From: Halichondria panicea
Lineage: Eukaryota; Porifera; Demospongiae; Suberitida; Halichondriidae
Assembly: GCF_963675165.1 (NCBI RefSeq)
Contig: NC_087390.1
Location: 6,354,319 to 6,418,318, forward strand
DNA length: 64,000 nucleotides
Reading direction: 5' to 3'
In this document: positions 24,901-50,117 of the stretch, piece by piece
How the letters are laid out: every line of letters starts with the position of its first letter
Numbering within the stretch: the stretch's first letter is position 1
The notes under the pieces: model-generated
The model's database searches: none
What the model saw: the letters and a program-made list of their open reading frames with translations, nothing else
Told to the model about the DNA's origin: nothing
Position numbers and translations under genes: made by a program

Positions 24901-26709
24901 ACACACACACTTGCTTATAATAGCTTCACTACCCTGGCCCCTAGCTCTCGTTCTGTCAGTCAGTCACACACACACACTTGCTTATAATAGCTTCACTACC
25001 CTGGCCCCTAGCTCTCGTTCTGTCAGTCAGTCACACACACACTTGCTTATAATAGCTTCACTACCCTGGCCCCTAGCTCTCGTTCTGTCAGTCAGTCACA
25101 CACATGTTTTTCTGAAAGCTTAGAAAGAGACCTTTCAAATGGTGTGACGATAGTGTGATGATAGTGTGACGATAGTGTGACGTAGTGTGACGGTGGTGTA
25201 ACGTTAGTGTACGGTAGTCTGAAGGTAGTGTGGAAACACCATTTGAAAGGTATTTTTCTAAGCTTTCAGAAAATCATAAAAATAAATTATTAATGTTTGA
25301 CATTGGATCAATTTTACTGAAGTTATGGCAGTTAAAAGACACCCCCCCCCCCCCCCTCCGTTTAATCTGATTTTAGGAATCTTTCAACTGCCATAACTTG
25401 AATTCTGTGTATCGAAAATCAAATATTTTATGTTTTTCTGAAAGCTTAGAAAGAGACTTTTCAAATGGTACCATCAGTGTGACGTAGTGTGGCGGTAATG
25501 TGACGTAGTGTGGCGGTAATGTGACGGTGGTGTGACGTTAGTGTAGGGTAGTCTGAAGGTAGTGTGGAAACACCATTTGAAAGGTATTTTTCTAAGCTTT
25601 CAGAAAATCATAAAATGTTTGACATTGGATCAATTTTACTGAAGTTATGGCTGTTGAAAGACACCCCCCCCCCCCTCCGTAGAAAGTAGAAAGTAGAAAG
25701 CTTAGAAGGAGCTCTTCCAGATGGTATGCTCAAATCTCAAATTTGGAACGGGCCATAATTTCCCATTTTCACATGGGCTTATATTTTGTCAAAAACAGTC
25801 AAAATAGACCTTTGATTTTTAACACATTATCTGAAAGGCCTCTCTCTAAACTTTCAAAATCAACGTTATTGGACCAACAGAACTAAAATTATGGCCGTTC
25901 AAAGATGATGCTATGGGTATAACGTTAATACCCCCGGTACTTGCATCAATCAGTGGTGTGCCCAGCATGTTAATGCCCCCGGTACTTGCACCAATCAGTG
26001 GTGTGCCCAGCATGTTGATACCCCCGGTACTTGCATCAATCAGTGGTGTGCCCAGCATGTTAAGTGGTGTGCCCAGCATGTTAAGTGGTGTGCCCAGCAT
26101 GTTAAGTGGTGTGGGTATTTTCAATCGCTCCTCAATCTCACAAATTGGCCTCTTACAGGCCTGAGAGATGGTTAGTACCAACCACCACCACTGACCAGTG
26201 TGTTACAGTGTTCTTTATCTCCCTCACATCTCCTCCAGAGCCCTGAGGGTGAGGGGATGACTCTGGATATACTGGTAGAGAATGCTGGCAGGGTTAACTT
26301 TGGTAGCCCTCTGGAGAACAGGAAAGGTACTCACATGAGCCATCACATGACATGTTTTTAGTATCGTCGTCTCCATGGTGATAGGTATTAATGGTAAGGT
26401 CATGGTGGACGGCAAGGAGCAACTCAAGTGGAAGATGTACTCACTGGAGTTCAAGTCATCGTATGTTGAGAGGTAAGCTGCTACAGGGACTTCCCCTAAT
26501 TATTGCCTAGGTATCTTTTTCCTGTACCCCCCTACTACTAGGTATCTTTGTTGCATAATGTATACAGCTATCTTTTAAGAGCCTGTATAATTTGTGTTAG
26601 GATTATCCAATTTCTTGATGCATTCAATAGCTTCGAAATTCCGTAATTAATTCAGCCCTTTTGTTATGTATACTCTCTATGCTATAAGGTATCTTTGTTA
26701 CCTCCCCCC

Positions 26710-26799
<90 letters not shown>

Positions 26800-27547
26800 A
26801 CACACCTCCACACACACACACACACAGCATCTACTCTGGTGGTATGTGGCAGCGGACTCCCTCGCCCACTCATCCTGGCCCCGCTCTCTTTAAGGGGACG
26901 TTCACTATACAAGGTCCAGCCTGTGACACCTTCCTGGACATGAAGGGGTGGGGCAAGGGTGTGGTCTTCATTAACGGTGCTAACCTAGGTCGCTACTGGA
27001 GTGTAGGTCCACAAAGGACTCTGTATGTACCCGGCCCAGTCCTGAGGGAGGGGGTCAATAAGGTGGGTGTGGTCTAACACATAAGGGGCGTGGTATCGCA
27101 GCTAGCTAGCTTATAGTCTGAGTACCGTATATCATAATTATTGTGTTGTGAAGTGTCCTTTGTTGACTGTGTATGGTTGCTATGGTTGCTATGGCCAAAA
27201 ATAATTTTGTCAACGGTATTGGTAGTAGCTATGTAATGCTCTTACAATCACCGCACACACACACACACACACACACTCCAATCACCGCACACACACACAC
27301 ATACTCCAATCACCGCCCACACACACACACACACACTCCAATCACCGCCCACACACACACACTCCAATCACCGCACACACACACACACACTCCAATCACC
27401 GCACACACACACACACACACACTCCAATCACCGCACACACACACACAGGTAGTGATATTCGAGTTCCACCAGCCGAAGATACCACAGAGTATTGTATTTA
27501 GAGACAGTCCCATCCTGGACAAAGACCACGCTCCTCTTCAAACATAG
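18914..27547 (+). CDS. Beta-galactosidase, GLB1L2-like (GH35)
   Basis: Sixteen exons: 18914-18970, 19079-19270, 19541-19707, 19883-20047, 20203-20416, 20749-20904, 21217-21373, 23285-23368, 23435-23527, 23586-23692, 23778-23927, 24102-24185, 26239-26326, 26385-26472, 26828-27062 and 27449-27547. They sum to 2136 nt (711 aa) in phase throughout. An N-terminal hydrophobic segment ([16 protein letters not shown], residues 20-35) suggests a signal anchor. GH35 motifs follow: [26 protein letters not shown], the acid/base motif ENEYG (Glu about 245) and the nucleophile motif MEWWSGW (Glu about 326), then [10 protein letters not shown]. The C-terminal jelly-roll part has [18 protein letters not shown]. 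The last motifs resemble GLB1L2/3 more than GLB1. The first intron appears to be GC-AG (CAG|GCAAGT), so the first exon is the least certain part. It hydrolyses terminal beta-galactosides, probably in lysosome or secretory compartments. Confidence 0.93.
20505..20650. mobile_element. Foldback of the TTCTGAAAGCTT family
   Basis: Inverted ends TTCTGAAAGCTTAAAA and TTTTAAGCTTTCAGAAAA in a beta-galactosidase intron. Related ends recur at about 20998-21185, many times at 24430-25860, and in part at 63560-63600. Confidence 0.65.
21399..21616. mobile_element. TA-flanked MITE in beta-galactosidase intron 7
   Basis: Ends TACCATATTACTAGAGTG and, reversed, TACCGTATTACTAGAATA, followed on both sides by TTTTGCG. 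No coding capacity. Same TACCGTAT-type class as the elements at 10121, 32601 and 36163. Confidence 0.75.
22170..22598 (-). CDS. C19orf12-like protein, single exon, nested in a beta-galactosidase intron
   Basis: One open exon of 142 codons on the strand opposite its host. The product has an N-terminal helix, then a long glycine/alanine-rich hydrophobic hairpin (about residues 33-70; motifs [22 protein letters not shown]). It continues as [20 protein letters not shown], which parallels FKPVPQIL..LPPAEQQRL of human C19orf12, and a helical tail. Length matches the human protein (about 141-152 aa), whose family sits at mitochondria, ER and lipid droplets and is linked to neurodegeneration with iron accumulation. 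The precise biochemical role is unknown. The absence of introns among intron-rich genes suggests arrival by retroposition (inference). Confidence 0.8.
   Translation of the reverse strand: MAFTVTILTFEVLQEIAKANNDLGLTVKETMKGAAAMGGGAATGAMVGGMLGGPVGMFVGGGLGYFFGSGIAANNMQTFKPLWEVLQGMNAVERHNLVQVGKRLLQEKGIHLATQIVGNYGGQVARHFLHLVYEECSGQKLQ
22739..23258. repeat. 166-bp hairpin flanked by a 49-bp direct repeat
   Basis: The arms 22788-22953 and 23040-23205 are reverse complements of equal length, identical as far as I can read, around an 86-bp loop. Directly outside lie two copies of a 49-bp sequence (22739-22787 and 23210-23258, starting CTACTCTAACCACACTG), five bases of spacing differing on the right. 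It lies in the beta-galactosidase intron beside the nested C19orf12-like gene. Confidence 0.92.
24430..26160. repeat. Composite tandem-repeat block in a beta-galactosidase intron
   Basis: Contains several foldbacks with TTTCTGAAAGCTTAGAAAG / CTTTCAGAAAATCATAAA ends enclosing arrays of GTGTGACGATA. It also holds four copies of a unit of about 65 bp (CTCTCGTTCTGTCAGTCAGT..., 24876-25107) and a 45-bp-type repeat (AATCAGTGGTGTGCCCAGCA, 25940-26110). No coding exon is visible between 24186 and 26238. Confidence 0.85.
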
Positions 27548-28094
27548 CAACACTCACCATAGCAACACGTACTATCATATGTGTGTGAATTATTTCTAAT
27601 TACAGCACCTCTCATCTTGATAACTATGTATGGACCTGATCAATTGGCTCACAATTAAATACTTTTTTGCACTAATTTTAAATTATTTATTAGTACATTA
27701 TTTTAATAGTGTGAGCACATAATTACGTACAATGTAATATTCTTGTGGTGACGATATTGAACAAAGAGTATACGTACATGATCACATGATCACATGATCA
27801 ATATGCAGTACAGATATATAATTATAATTATAGCGAACAAAAATAAATAAGAGCCCACTATAGTTATAAGTACAGTCATACTCGGTAAAGGATTTAAAAA
27901 CTGTTTTGTGTTGATAAAAATTCAATTGCTGACAAGACGAATAAAGACGCAGTGAAATAAAAACTATGTATATACACAAGACATGTACAGTGCAAAATAA
28001 TAGCCCACCAACTGCAAAATACTAGTAAAACTAGACAATTATGTCGTAAGTGAATTGAAACGTGGCAGAAATTAATTAGTTAGTTAATGGTTAG
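27548..28094. other. Convergent intergenic region, beta-galactosidase / PAR3
   Basis: AT-rich DNA holding the 3' ends of two convergent genes. No further gene or clear repeat is seen apart from GATCACATGATCACATGATC at about 27780. Confidence 0.6.
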
Positions 28095-41421
<13,327 letters not shown>

Positions 41422-41944
41422 CTTTCTGCAATCACCACTGCACTGGGTTTACAATATCAGATGTTGATCATGTTCCGTATACAAAATCTGCTGCTGTCAC
41501 GGTCGGATCTTTTCACTAGAAGCAGGAGATGACTGTGTAGCTAGCTAGCTAGTACTGTACTGTCGGAGATGATCTATAGGATCTAGGATACTTACTGCAC
41601 TGAATATGAAAGGTGGGAGAGGTAACACGTTTGTGGGCGTATCTAAGCTCATTAAAAAGAGGGGCGTGGCAATCATAATTAATTAATGATAGCCTCGAAT
41701 AAAAACTGCCTTCGATATCACAACGCATCTAGTCGTGATTACAAGCCGCCCTCTAAACTCTTCCTGTGGTCTGGAAGCACGTGACAAAATACACCACAAA
41801 TTGGTTTCCTAGTGAGCACACACCCCCTAGTTTACAAAGGAGCACAACAAGCTAGCTACTACTACTACTAATGTCTTTGTGCAGACAATGGTCACAAGAT
41901 TAAGAGTTTAACAGACTTTCAAGCGTGTCGTAAATGTTCTAAAG
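41422..41944. promoter_or_regulatory. Head-to-head intergenic region, PAR3 / chondroitin-synthase-like gene
   Basis: 523 bp between divergent start codons. It includes a GCTAGCTAGCTAG run at about 41538 and no obvious TATA box. A shared promoter is inferred only from gene order. Confidence 0.45.
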
Positions 41945-44637
41945 ATGTCTCTACGCTGTGTGAGCAAATGTATGGTTGGCAGGCCTCGTTTCAAAGTCTA
42001 TTCTCTTGTCATTATTGGTATTATATTTGGATTCTCAATCTCAACTATGATTCAAAGACTAGACTTGAGCTATCTCCGGTCAGTACCACAAAGCAAGATG
42101 CAGAAACTAGAAGACTTGAGACGTATGAGCAGCGCTAATAAAAGAGTTGAATTTGCAAACTTCGATGAGTATGAACCACAAATCGATCTTGGAGTGGTCG
42201 ACGAATATGAAATGAATCAAGATCAATCAAAACTGGACCAACTTTCTCAGGAAATGTTTGATAATGCAGCACAAGACAATAATGAAGACAACAATGAAGT
42301 ACCACGTGTACGTGTCAAGTCATTACCCTCAGTACCTCCTGAGATACCTAAAGATGTCAAAATGAAACAGTTGGAGTACAGAAGTGACAATTGGCAAGGC
42401 CGGAATGTGCGTGAAACTATAAACGATGGACTACCTCCGAATAAACTAGCGGACGAACTACACCCTCGGAAGACTTATGTAGTCGCTGTTATCACCACGG
42501 TAACCCAACTGATGTCACAAACGCTAGCTATTCACGGGACATGGGGACCAGAGGCCCTTCATGTCATGTATTTTGTTGGTGAAGTCAACCCCATGCCTCA
42601 CTTACCACATGGAATGAACGTCATACAACTCGAGGGCATTGATGACAAATTAGGAGGCTGGGAGTTGAAGGAATTTACAGTGATCAAGTATCTAATAGAT
42701 AATTACCTCGATACAGTGGATTGGTTTGTTGTCGTGGGTGATGAAACGTATGTGGTGACGGACAGTTTAGAGAAGAGGCTCAACAAGTGAGTGTCCACTT
42801 TATATAAGCACACACACATAGTTTTAATGGTGCCAAATTGCCATGACTCTATGGTATGTTAATTATCTTATTGGCAGAGCTCTTTACTCCATTTATCCGA
42901 ACCCCCACCCACGCACACACACCCAACACACTCCACCCACCCACACACACACTCCACAGACTTGACTCGAGTGTATCAGCGTACCTGGGCCGCCCTGGTG
43001 ATGCCTCAGACGACGATCAGAGTCTACTCTGTGACCGTGAGCCGGGAGTCATCTATAGCAAGGGATTGTTTGAACGTCTCAAGCCCTATCTCCCTCTGTG
43101 CTGGCCAGGACAAGGAGACATGAACTCCATCAGTGGTTGTATATCAGTAATGGGGCTGAGGTGCTCACAAGCTAAAGAGGTACGTGGGTTGGCGAACGTT
43201 TCATTGATATTATTATTAGAGCTGTTTTAGTAGGGTTTTGAAAACTAACTAGTTTGAGGCATCTAAATCAACTTATTATTATAGAGCGAATGTGATTGTT
43301 TGTGACAGCTGTGCTTCTGAAAAGTATATCACTTTAGTAAAGTAAATTTAATTAAATGAGTAGGTTGCCTACAGTATGTATAGGGAGGTGCCGTTTGCTA
43401 GGACAACCTTATAGTGAGTATACAACCTAGGTGGTCACTGTGTGTGTGTTGACTGCACTAAGTTGCCATTGTAAAGCTTTATTTCCTGTGATATCATTTA
43501 GCACACACGCACTGAATAGCACTAGGCCACACAATTTACACTCTACCTGATAATGGTGATTGTCATGCAAGCAGAGCTATATAGTGTTTGTGTATATCCA
43601 CCAAGAATTTCATAGACTGTTAAGGAATTGGCAGGATGCTCTAGGACGCTGGGGGAGTACTTTATTATTGATCCTGAAGCCTCTTAACATGCTCATCCGT
43701 TTCTCTTTCATTATCGCACTTTAGTGAATATAATAGACTGTGCTATGCTAGACAACAGAAGCTCTGTTGGTTGACTAACTAATTAAAGACAAAGTACTGG
43801 GAATAATTGGTGTGTATTTCAACACTGCATGTTTATCACATGCCATTGTTTCTGTGTGATGTAGCCTAGGAATGATGATATGGTACTGATAGCCCTGAGG
43901 ACATGTCCTTTAGTACACAATAACCACACACCCACTGTCTAATGACGACCACTCTGATACCCTAGCTCTCCAACACCCAGTGTGATATCATGGGTATAAG
44001 CATTGGATAGGTATCAGGATAGGTATCAGGTGCTAGTATCATCAGGGTATGTATTTCAACTACCTTCCTTTTGGTGTTATAGTATTCAAGACAATAGTAT
44101 CCATCACTACGCCCACGGAGGAGGTTGATGTTTGCTTATAGTGCTCTTGTTGAGTGTCTTATTTACCTGCTAACATCGGTAGACATGTGTTGAACAGTTA
44201 GTATGGCTGGTTAAGCAAACCTTGATCGTTAGGTCTAACAAAAGCTGTCCAGGGAATAATAACTTATTTTGAATGTGTGTCTAATGCAGTGTGCTTGTTG
44301 TGTATCACAACTGACCATTACTCACGTCCCTAGAGGCTGGTGTGGAATCTTGTAAATAATTCAATGAGGATACTATTTAGATCAAACCCACAAAGCTGCG
44401 TATGCGAAAGATTATAATATCAATGTTGCTAAACTCATTGTGAATAATGTAGCCATTTTATGAGTGGACACACAATAATTATTGTGCAATCACCAGTCAT
44501 TAATGATTAGGCTACTTTAAATATCCTCCTGTCTCTTTATGAATAATGATTGTTTAATTGTAAACACACAGTAATAATATTATTCATTATCATGAAAGAA
44601 CACACACACACACACACACGCCCACACACACACACAA

Positions 44638-44731
<94 letters not shown>

Positions 44732-46208
44732 TCAGGACCTCTTTGTTACTGATGCCAAAGTACTACTGGAATCCTCTAAGCTATTCTCAATGAAGCAACT
44801 ATCTCAAGCCCTCATCATTCATCCTGTCAAATATCCAAAGTACATGTACCGTCTGCACAGCTACTTCAAAGAGCTAGAATACAATGCTTCCATGAGCAAT
44901 GCTAAATCTCTGATGGCCACCCTCAAAAGCACACATCCGTTCATCCCTTCCCACATGAGGTCAACATTCACGCCCACGGACTGCACACAACCCTCACAAA
45001 AGTACACCCCCACCCCCTCACCTGCAAACCCCGCCCCCTCAGATCATGCCGTTAGCGTACGTCCTCGTCATGTACCAAAGAATAAATTCGAAATAAATTA
45101 CTGGGAATATTTCAATCAAACTCGACTCATGACCATCATGAATGAGTCACCAGCCCGCGGTATTATCGGAGGCTTAAGAGAAGAAGCCAGGTACTCGCTA
45201 ACCAAGGCGATATATCTGGCCAATCAAGGCGTGCCTCAGGGGAAACGATTTGTGTTTGATAAACTCGAGAATGGCTATCACAGAGTTGACCCCATGAGGG
45301 GTTCAGAGTTCATTCTAGACTTTGTTTTTCATCGAGTTTCGGATAAATCAAGAAAAATCAAGAAAAGGCTCTCAATTTTGCGACCTTACCATGAAACAGT
45401 GGTCCCTGTTGAAACACCCGAAACCTTACCAACAGTTAATTTTGTTGTAACCCTTTCTGGACTGAGTAATCGATTGGACCATTTTTTGAAAGAGTACGAA
45501 CGTAACGTGCTACAACTGCGTGAAGATGCTACCCTAACCGTCGTACTATTTGATTCGCCGGACGCCTCTAAAGTACGTGTGATGATTCAACAGTATATGA
45601 CTCGCTATGAAGGAGCTAGAATGGTTGTCGTGGATGTTCCCGGGAAATTTGCGCGAGGAGTGGGTTTGGATATTGGTGTCAAAAAGTTCGAGGATAATCA
45701 ACTTGTGTTTTTAGTCGATGTTGATTTGGACATTTCAACTGATTTTCTGCAACGCTGTCGTTTAAACACTATACAGGGAAAACAAGTCTATTTCCCCGTA
45801 TTTTTCAAGCTATATAACCCCGATTTTGTCAACAAGTATCACCGTGGTAACGCGTCCCTCCAAATAACACGGCACAAAGGTCACTGGGCGCACTATTCGT
45901 ACGGTATGGTTTGTATGTACTCGTCCGACTATCGAAAATCTGGCGGTTTTGACACATCAATGAAAGGTTGGGGGGAGGAAGATGTCGACCTTTTGAACAA
46001 AGTCATGAGAAGTGGACTAGAAGTGTTCCGAGCACCAGACCCCGGGCTTATACACAATTGGCACACGAAAAACTGCAATAAAGACACAATTACAAACGGT
46101 GCTGCATACGAACATTGTCTGCAGTCAAAGGGTGAGAATTTAGCGGACAGAGTTGAGCTATCGCAATACGTGTTTCAGAATGAACTACGAAATGGAAATG
46201 TGTTATAA
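41945..46208 (+). CDS. Chondroitin synthase/polymerising factor family glycosyltransferase
   Basis: Three exons (41945-42786, 42960-43179, 44730-46208) give 846 aa, matching the length of CHSY/CHPF proteins. The N-terminus is a short cytosolic part and one membrane anchor (about residues 18-36), so it is Golgi type II. The first GT domain contains TLAIHGTWG and VDWFVVVGDETYV; where CHSY enzymes have a DDD metal site this has GDE, as in CHPF-type proteins. The second GT domain is well kept: FLVDVDLD (DVD at about 684-686), FLQRCRLNTIQGKQVYFPV and GGFDTSMKGWGEEDVDLLNK. By family knowledge, the second domain adds GalNAc (or GlcA in related enzymes) to chondroitin chains, and polymerisation needs two partner subunits. 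The 1.55-kb second intron ends in a CA repeat at the acceptor. Confidence 0.9.
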
Positions 46209-46344
46209 CCTCTGTTGTGTTTTAGTTTAATATTTATTTATTTGTGTTCAGTCAACTTTATCGTATGCATTGAGCCTGACGATCAACATTGTATTATGAA
46301 TTATGTTAGCTTATTTCAATGGCACTATTTGTACGTATTGGCTT

Positions 46345-46500
46345 GTGATCACCACCCTCTCATATATTGCTGTGATCACCACCCTCTCATATATTGGCTG
46401 TGATCACCACCCTCTCATATATTGCTGTGATCACCACCCTCTCATATATTGGCTGTGATCACCACCCTCTCATATATTGGCTGTGATCACCACCCTCTCA
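46345..46500. repeat. Minisatellite downstream of the chondroitin-synthase-like gene
   Basis: Six tandem units of 26-28 bp, GTGATCACCACCCTCTCATA-TATTG, in the convergent spacer 46209-46723. The rest of that spacer is AT-rich UTR-like DNA. Confidence 0.93.
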
Positions 46501-46723
46501 TTATGTATGATCATCATGAACATGGTTATGTTTAATTGACAAATATTATTAATTGATACAAAATAATGTATACAAAACCAATAATTATTATAATAATACA
46601 CGATAAGAAATTAATTATTGTGATAACTAATACACAAAACTAGCAGCAATTAAGGGGGCGGGGCTTAACATTATACACAGTCAGTAAATAATTATTGTTC
46701 AACACAAGTTCAGTTTCTACAGT

Positions 46724-48550
46724 TCAGAGATATGGCGTGAAGTTGTAGAGTCCAGTTTGGAACAGGATGAGAGTAGTGAAGGAGAAAGCTGTTATAATGA
46801 ACCAGACCAGCCACGGATACACGGGGATACCGAACATGGTGGCCTGTGTGTGTGTGTGTGGGTGGGTGTGTGTGTGTGAGGGGGTGGTACACGATCAATT
46901 GATTAACTAAATTTAGATACAGCTAACTTCATAATAATGTAAAGAACAGAGTGTGTGTGTACAGTCATAGCCATGGCAACTAGAGATAGGGGAGTAGAAT
47001 GAACACTACAGCTCACACAACTCTTCTGCTGTGAGCTAATGGGAGAGGTCATGTGAAAGCTACAGATCATTAGTATTAGCAGGAGCACTTTATGTGCTTC
47101 TGGTATTAGCGAGCATCCTCGTCCACTTACTCGGAGTTTGACAGCGTTTGTGAGGCCTACGAATGAGTCTAGTTCGATCTGAGGGGTCTTGCTGTATTGG
47201 AGGGGCCGTGCTCTTATCTCCACACCTGCTCCCTTTAACTCCTGGGCAGCATGACTCACTCTGGCAGCCTGAGGGAGGGGGGTGTGCCATTGACTGAGAA
47301 CTGACATCATTATACAGTCGTACATACATTGCTATTGACATTACAATGTTCCAATCTTTTATAGAATTTTGTTCTCTTTCTAAGCTTTCAGAGAATTACA
47401 ACATCAGTGAATAACCAATTTGGCAAGCTACTTCCAAGAGGTCATTCACTAAAAAGCGATTAATATATCAAACAAAGAGATGCATGACATGCTCAGATCA
47501 AAGAGGCTAATTGGCCAGTCCACAATCACCCAGCGATCACTAACCACCAGATCTGTACCTGAATGAAGGGGAAGAAGACAAGACCCATCCAGAGGATGAC
47601 GTTTAACCCCGAGGCCACAGTGGCGAGATCTTTAAAGTACTGCCCGGCCTTGCCTGTACTGATGTCGTTTAGACCAATAATCGCTGGAGGGATGATGGGT
47701 AAAGATCGTCAAACATAGTAGTAATGCATGGGTGATATAATCGTGGTAAAATGTAAGGAATGCAATAGGGAGAGAAAAAAACACCAATTTGGGCCTGAAA
47801 TAAATTGTTGATCAGCACTATCAAAGAGCTACTCAATGCATATTTTAGCTTTGAATTCGGACGTTCCCAACACAAGTTATGGACAATCAAACTTAACGTA
47901 CATATTCTTCTGTACTTACCCAGTACTCCAGCAGAGGCAAGATTGAACATGATGAGAGCTGCAGCTGTGGCCGTCTTGCCATTGAGCACACGCAAATACT
48001 GACGACACTCAAGGATGTCCTGTGGTCATTGTGATACAAGGGGACGTCAATATGAGGTACTGTGAGTATAACACTAACAGAGACATTCACAAATCAACAA
48101 AGCTGATATTAAGCTTTGGCTTTAACGCTGAGATGAGTACCTTAATGCCAGCATCGATATCTTCATAGAACTTCTGAACAACCATCCGACGAATAGCTCT
48201 CAGTAAGTATATGTTCATCTCACTCTGGGCAGCATAGTTGATGACCGCACCCACATACACAAGGTCAAAGAAGACAAACCCACCCAGAGAAATAACCAGT
48301 AGTGTGTCCTTACCAGCTCCACTGAGTCTGTGTGGGTGTGTGTGTGTGGTGTGGGGGCGTGTGTGTGTGTGTGTGTGTGTGTGTGATGCGGGGGCGTGTG
48401 TGCTTACTCTGTTGTGTTCCAGTAGATGGTTGTGTTCCCATTCCATAGGTCCAGAGCAAATGATGTCATCAGACGCACACAAAACGATAAGACAATCCAA
48501 ACAAGAGCGATCAGAAAGAAACCACTGTACATGTGTGTGGGCGTGTGTGT

Positions 48551-48585
<35 letters not shown>

Positions 48586-49826
48586 TGCGCGTGTGTGTGT
48601 ATGTGCTTGGGCATCACTTACAATATGGTGAAGATGAGCTTCTTATTGAAGTTGAGCTTGGCCTGTGTGCCCTTCACAAACGCCCTGTCAGCAAGATTAG
48701 ACAAGTATTCCGTTTCTCCCTTTGAGAAAAGGTAGAGTCCAAAGAAATATGAGGCCAGTAGCAACAAGTCTGGGAGGATGTATGAACTGATGATATGTTT
48801 CTGACATATGACTTGTCGTCCACTGCTGTTCATGGGTGTGGTAGCAAACTAGTGTGTGTGTGTGTGGGGGGGGGTAAGTCGTAGAGAAAGTCTTGCTAAA
48901 TTACGGGCTATAGATCGCGATAATAGACTAGCCATCTACATTGAAGCTCTATAATTATAAACTATTGTAGTTAGTGCACTTACACTGTCTCTGCGAAAAC
49001 AGGTGAGGATTTGAGTGATAAATGTGAGCAGAATAGCAAGCACCCAGGACATGACCAGAGCCACTCGTGCAAGCTTCTGTACCGCGGTGTCCCCATCCTT
49101 AGATAGCTGGGTCCAACCCAACTGTGTGTGTGGTGTGGGCGTGGGGTGAGTGTGTGGATGGGCAATGATTGTACTACTGACAGAGTAACATCTGTTGCTA
49201 ATGAATATCATTAATGCAAAGGTCAATGGCAGTTTTCCCAACACTTTACTTCCCAAACAAAATCAACCCTAACACATTCTCACCATTTTAAGCAGTAGTC
49301 GATATGGCCCCAGGACCCACTTCTCACACTGCTCCAGGGCAATGGCTATTGGATCACGAGTCTGTAGACACACAGAGGAGGAAACAAATCAACCTTCTAT
49401 TACAATGATAGCAAATAACTATAGCATGGCTACTATTTCACAGAAGCTTGTAATGGAAGCATAGCTATGTGCGTACAATACAACACGTAGTTGCTATATC
49501 GTATTAAGTCTGTTATAATAACTTAGCCAGCCGGCGGCCACATTGAAACTAGGTACCAGTCATTGAAAGGCTAAATTGAGTATTGTGTTTGGGCATAAAT
49601 ATTTCATATACAGTTGTGTTGGACGTACCTCCACCTCCACAAAGCCCTCTACCCCATCAGGACTGTCCATCTCAGTCACTTCAGAGCTAGTGGCACGATA
49701 TCTCAAGCTGCTCTCAACTGATACCGTGTCTCTTGTGAAGATTTGCCCTCCCTCATGACCTGTTGAGCCGGGCTCAGGCTCCACGTCCACGATGAGCTCC
49801 TTGCGTGAACCATTCCTCGAGGCCAT
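46724..49826 (-). CDS. Seven-transmembrane protein, possible gustatory-receptor-like (GRL) channel
   Basis: Ten exons, 49826-49629, 49361-49284, 49121-48984, 48848-48622, 48524-48408, 48327-48141, 48019-47920, 47683-47559, 47268-47131 and 46843-46724, encode 475 aa in phase. After a hydrophilic N-terminus of about 105 residues, seven hydrophobic spans can be counted, such as VALVMSWVLAILLTFI, YILPDLLLLASYFFGLYLF, DTLLVISLGGFVFFDLVYVG and, last, YPWLVWFIITAFSFTTLILFQ. There is no signal peptide, and the long hydrophilic segments precede spans 5 and 7. Intracellular N-terminus, a short tail after TM7, phase-0 introns before the last two exons and the sequence around TM7 (FVGLTNAVKLRATMFGIPVYP) recall the insect Gr/GRL superfamily. 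That assignment is inference from architecture and weak sequence likeness; an unrelated 7TM family is possible. No GPCR motif (DRY, NPxxY) is seen. Confidence 0.85.
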
Positions 49827-50117
49827 CTTAAGCTTCTTGTTATCTTGTGGGGATGAGTACAAACGATCTAAAATGGCTGCGCTAAGCTAGCTAGCTAACT
49901 TGTTGTGTGTAGGACCTAGGTGGGCGTGGCATTTGTACTATAATTATACTCAATACTGGGAAAGATCGTTGTTAGAACAAACCGTTAATCCATTGAAAGT
50001 AGGGTAAAGGTCATCACATAATTATCCTAATAATCATTATACAAAAAATACAATAATGTAAAAAACTAAAATTCTATTCCTACAAACACTAACAACTAAA
50101 AGAGAGCATAATTATAA

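Noticed and set aside
26624-27522. Cys-Val or Thr-His repeat peptides here and at 30678, 34925, 37520-38277, 44537, 48087 and 52095
   Set aside because: They read through (CA)n or (GT)n microsatellites in introns; no codon conservation or splice support.
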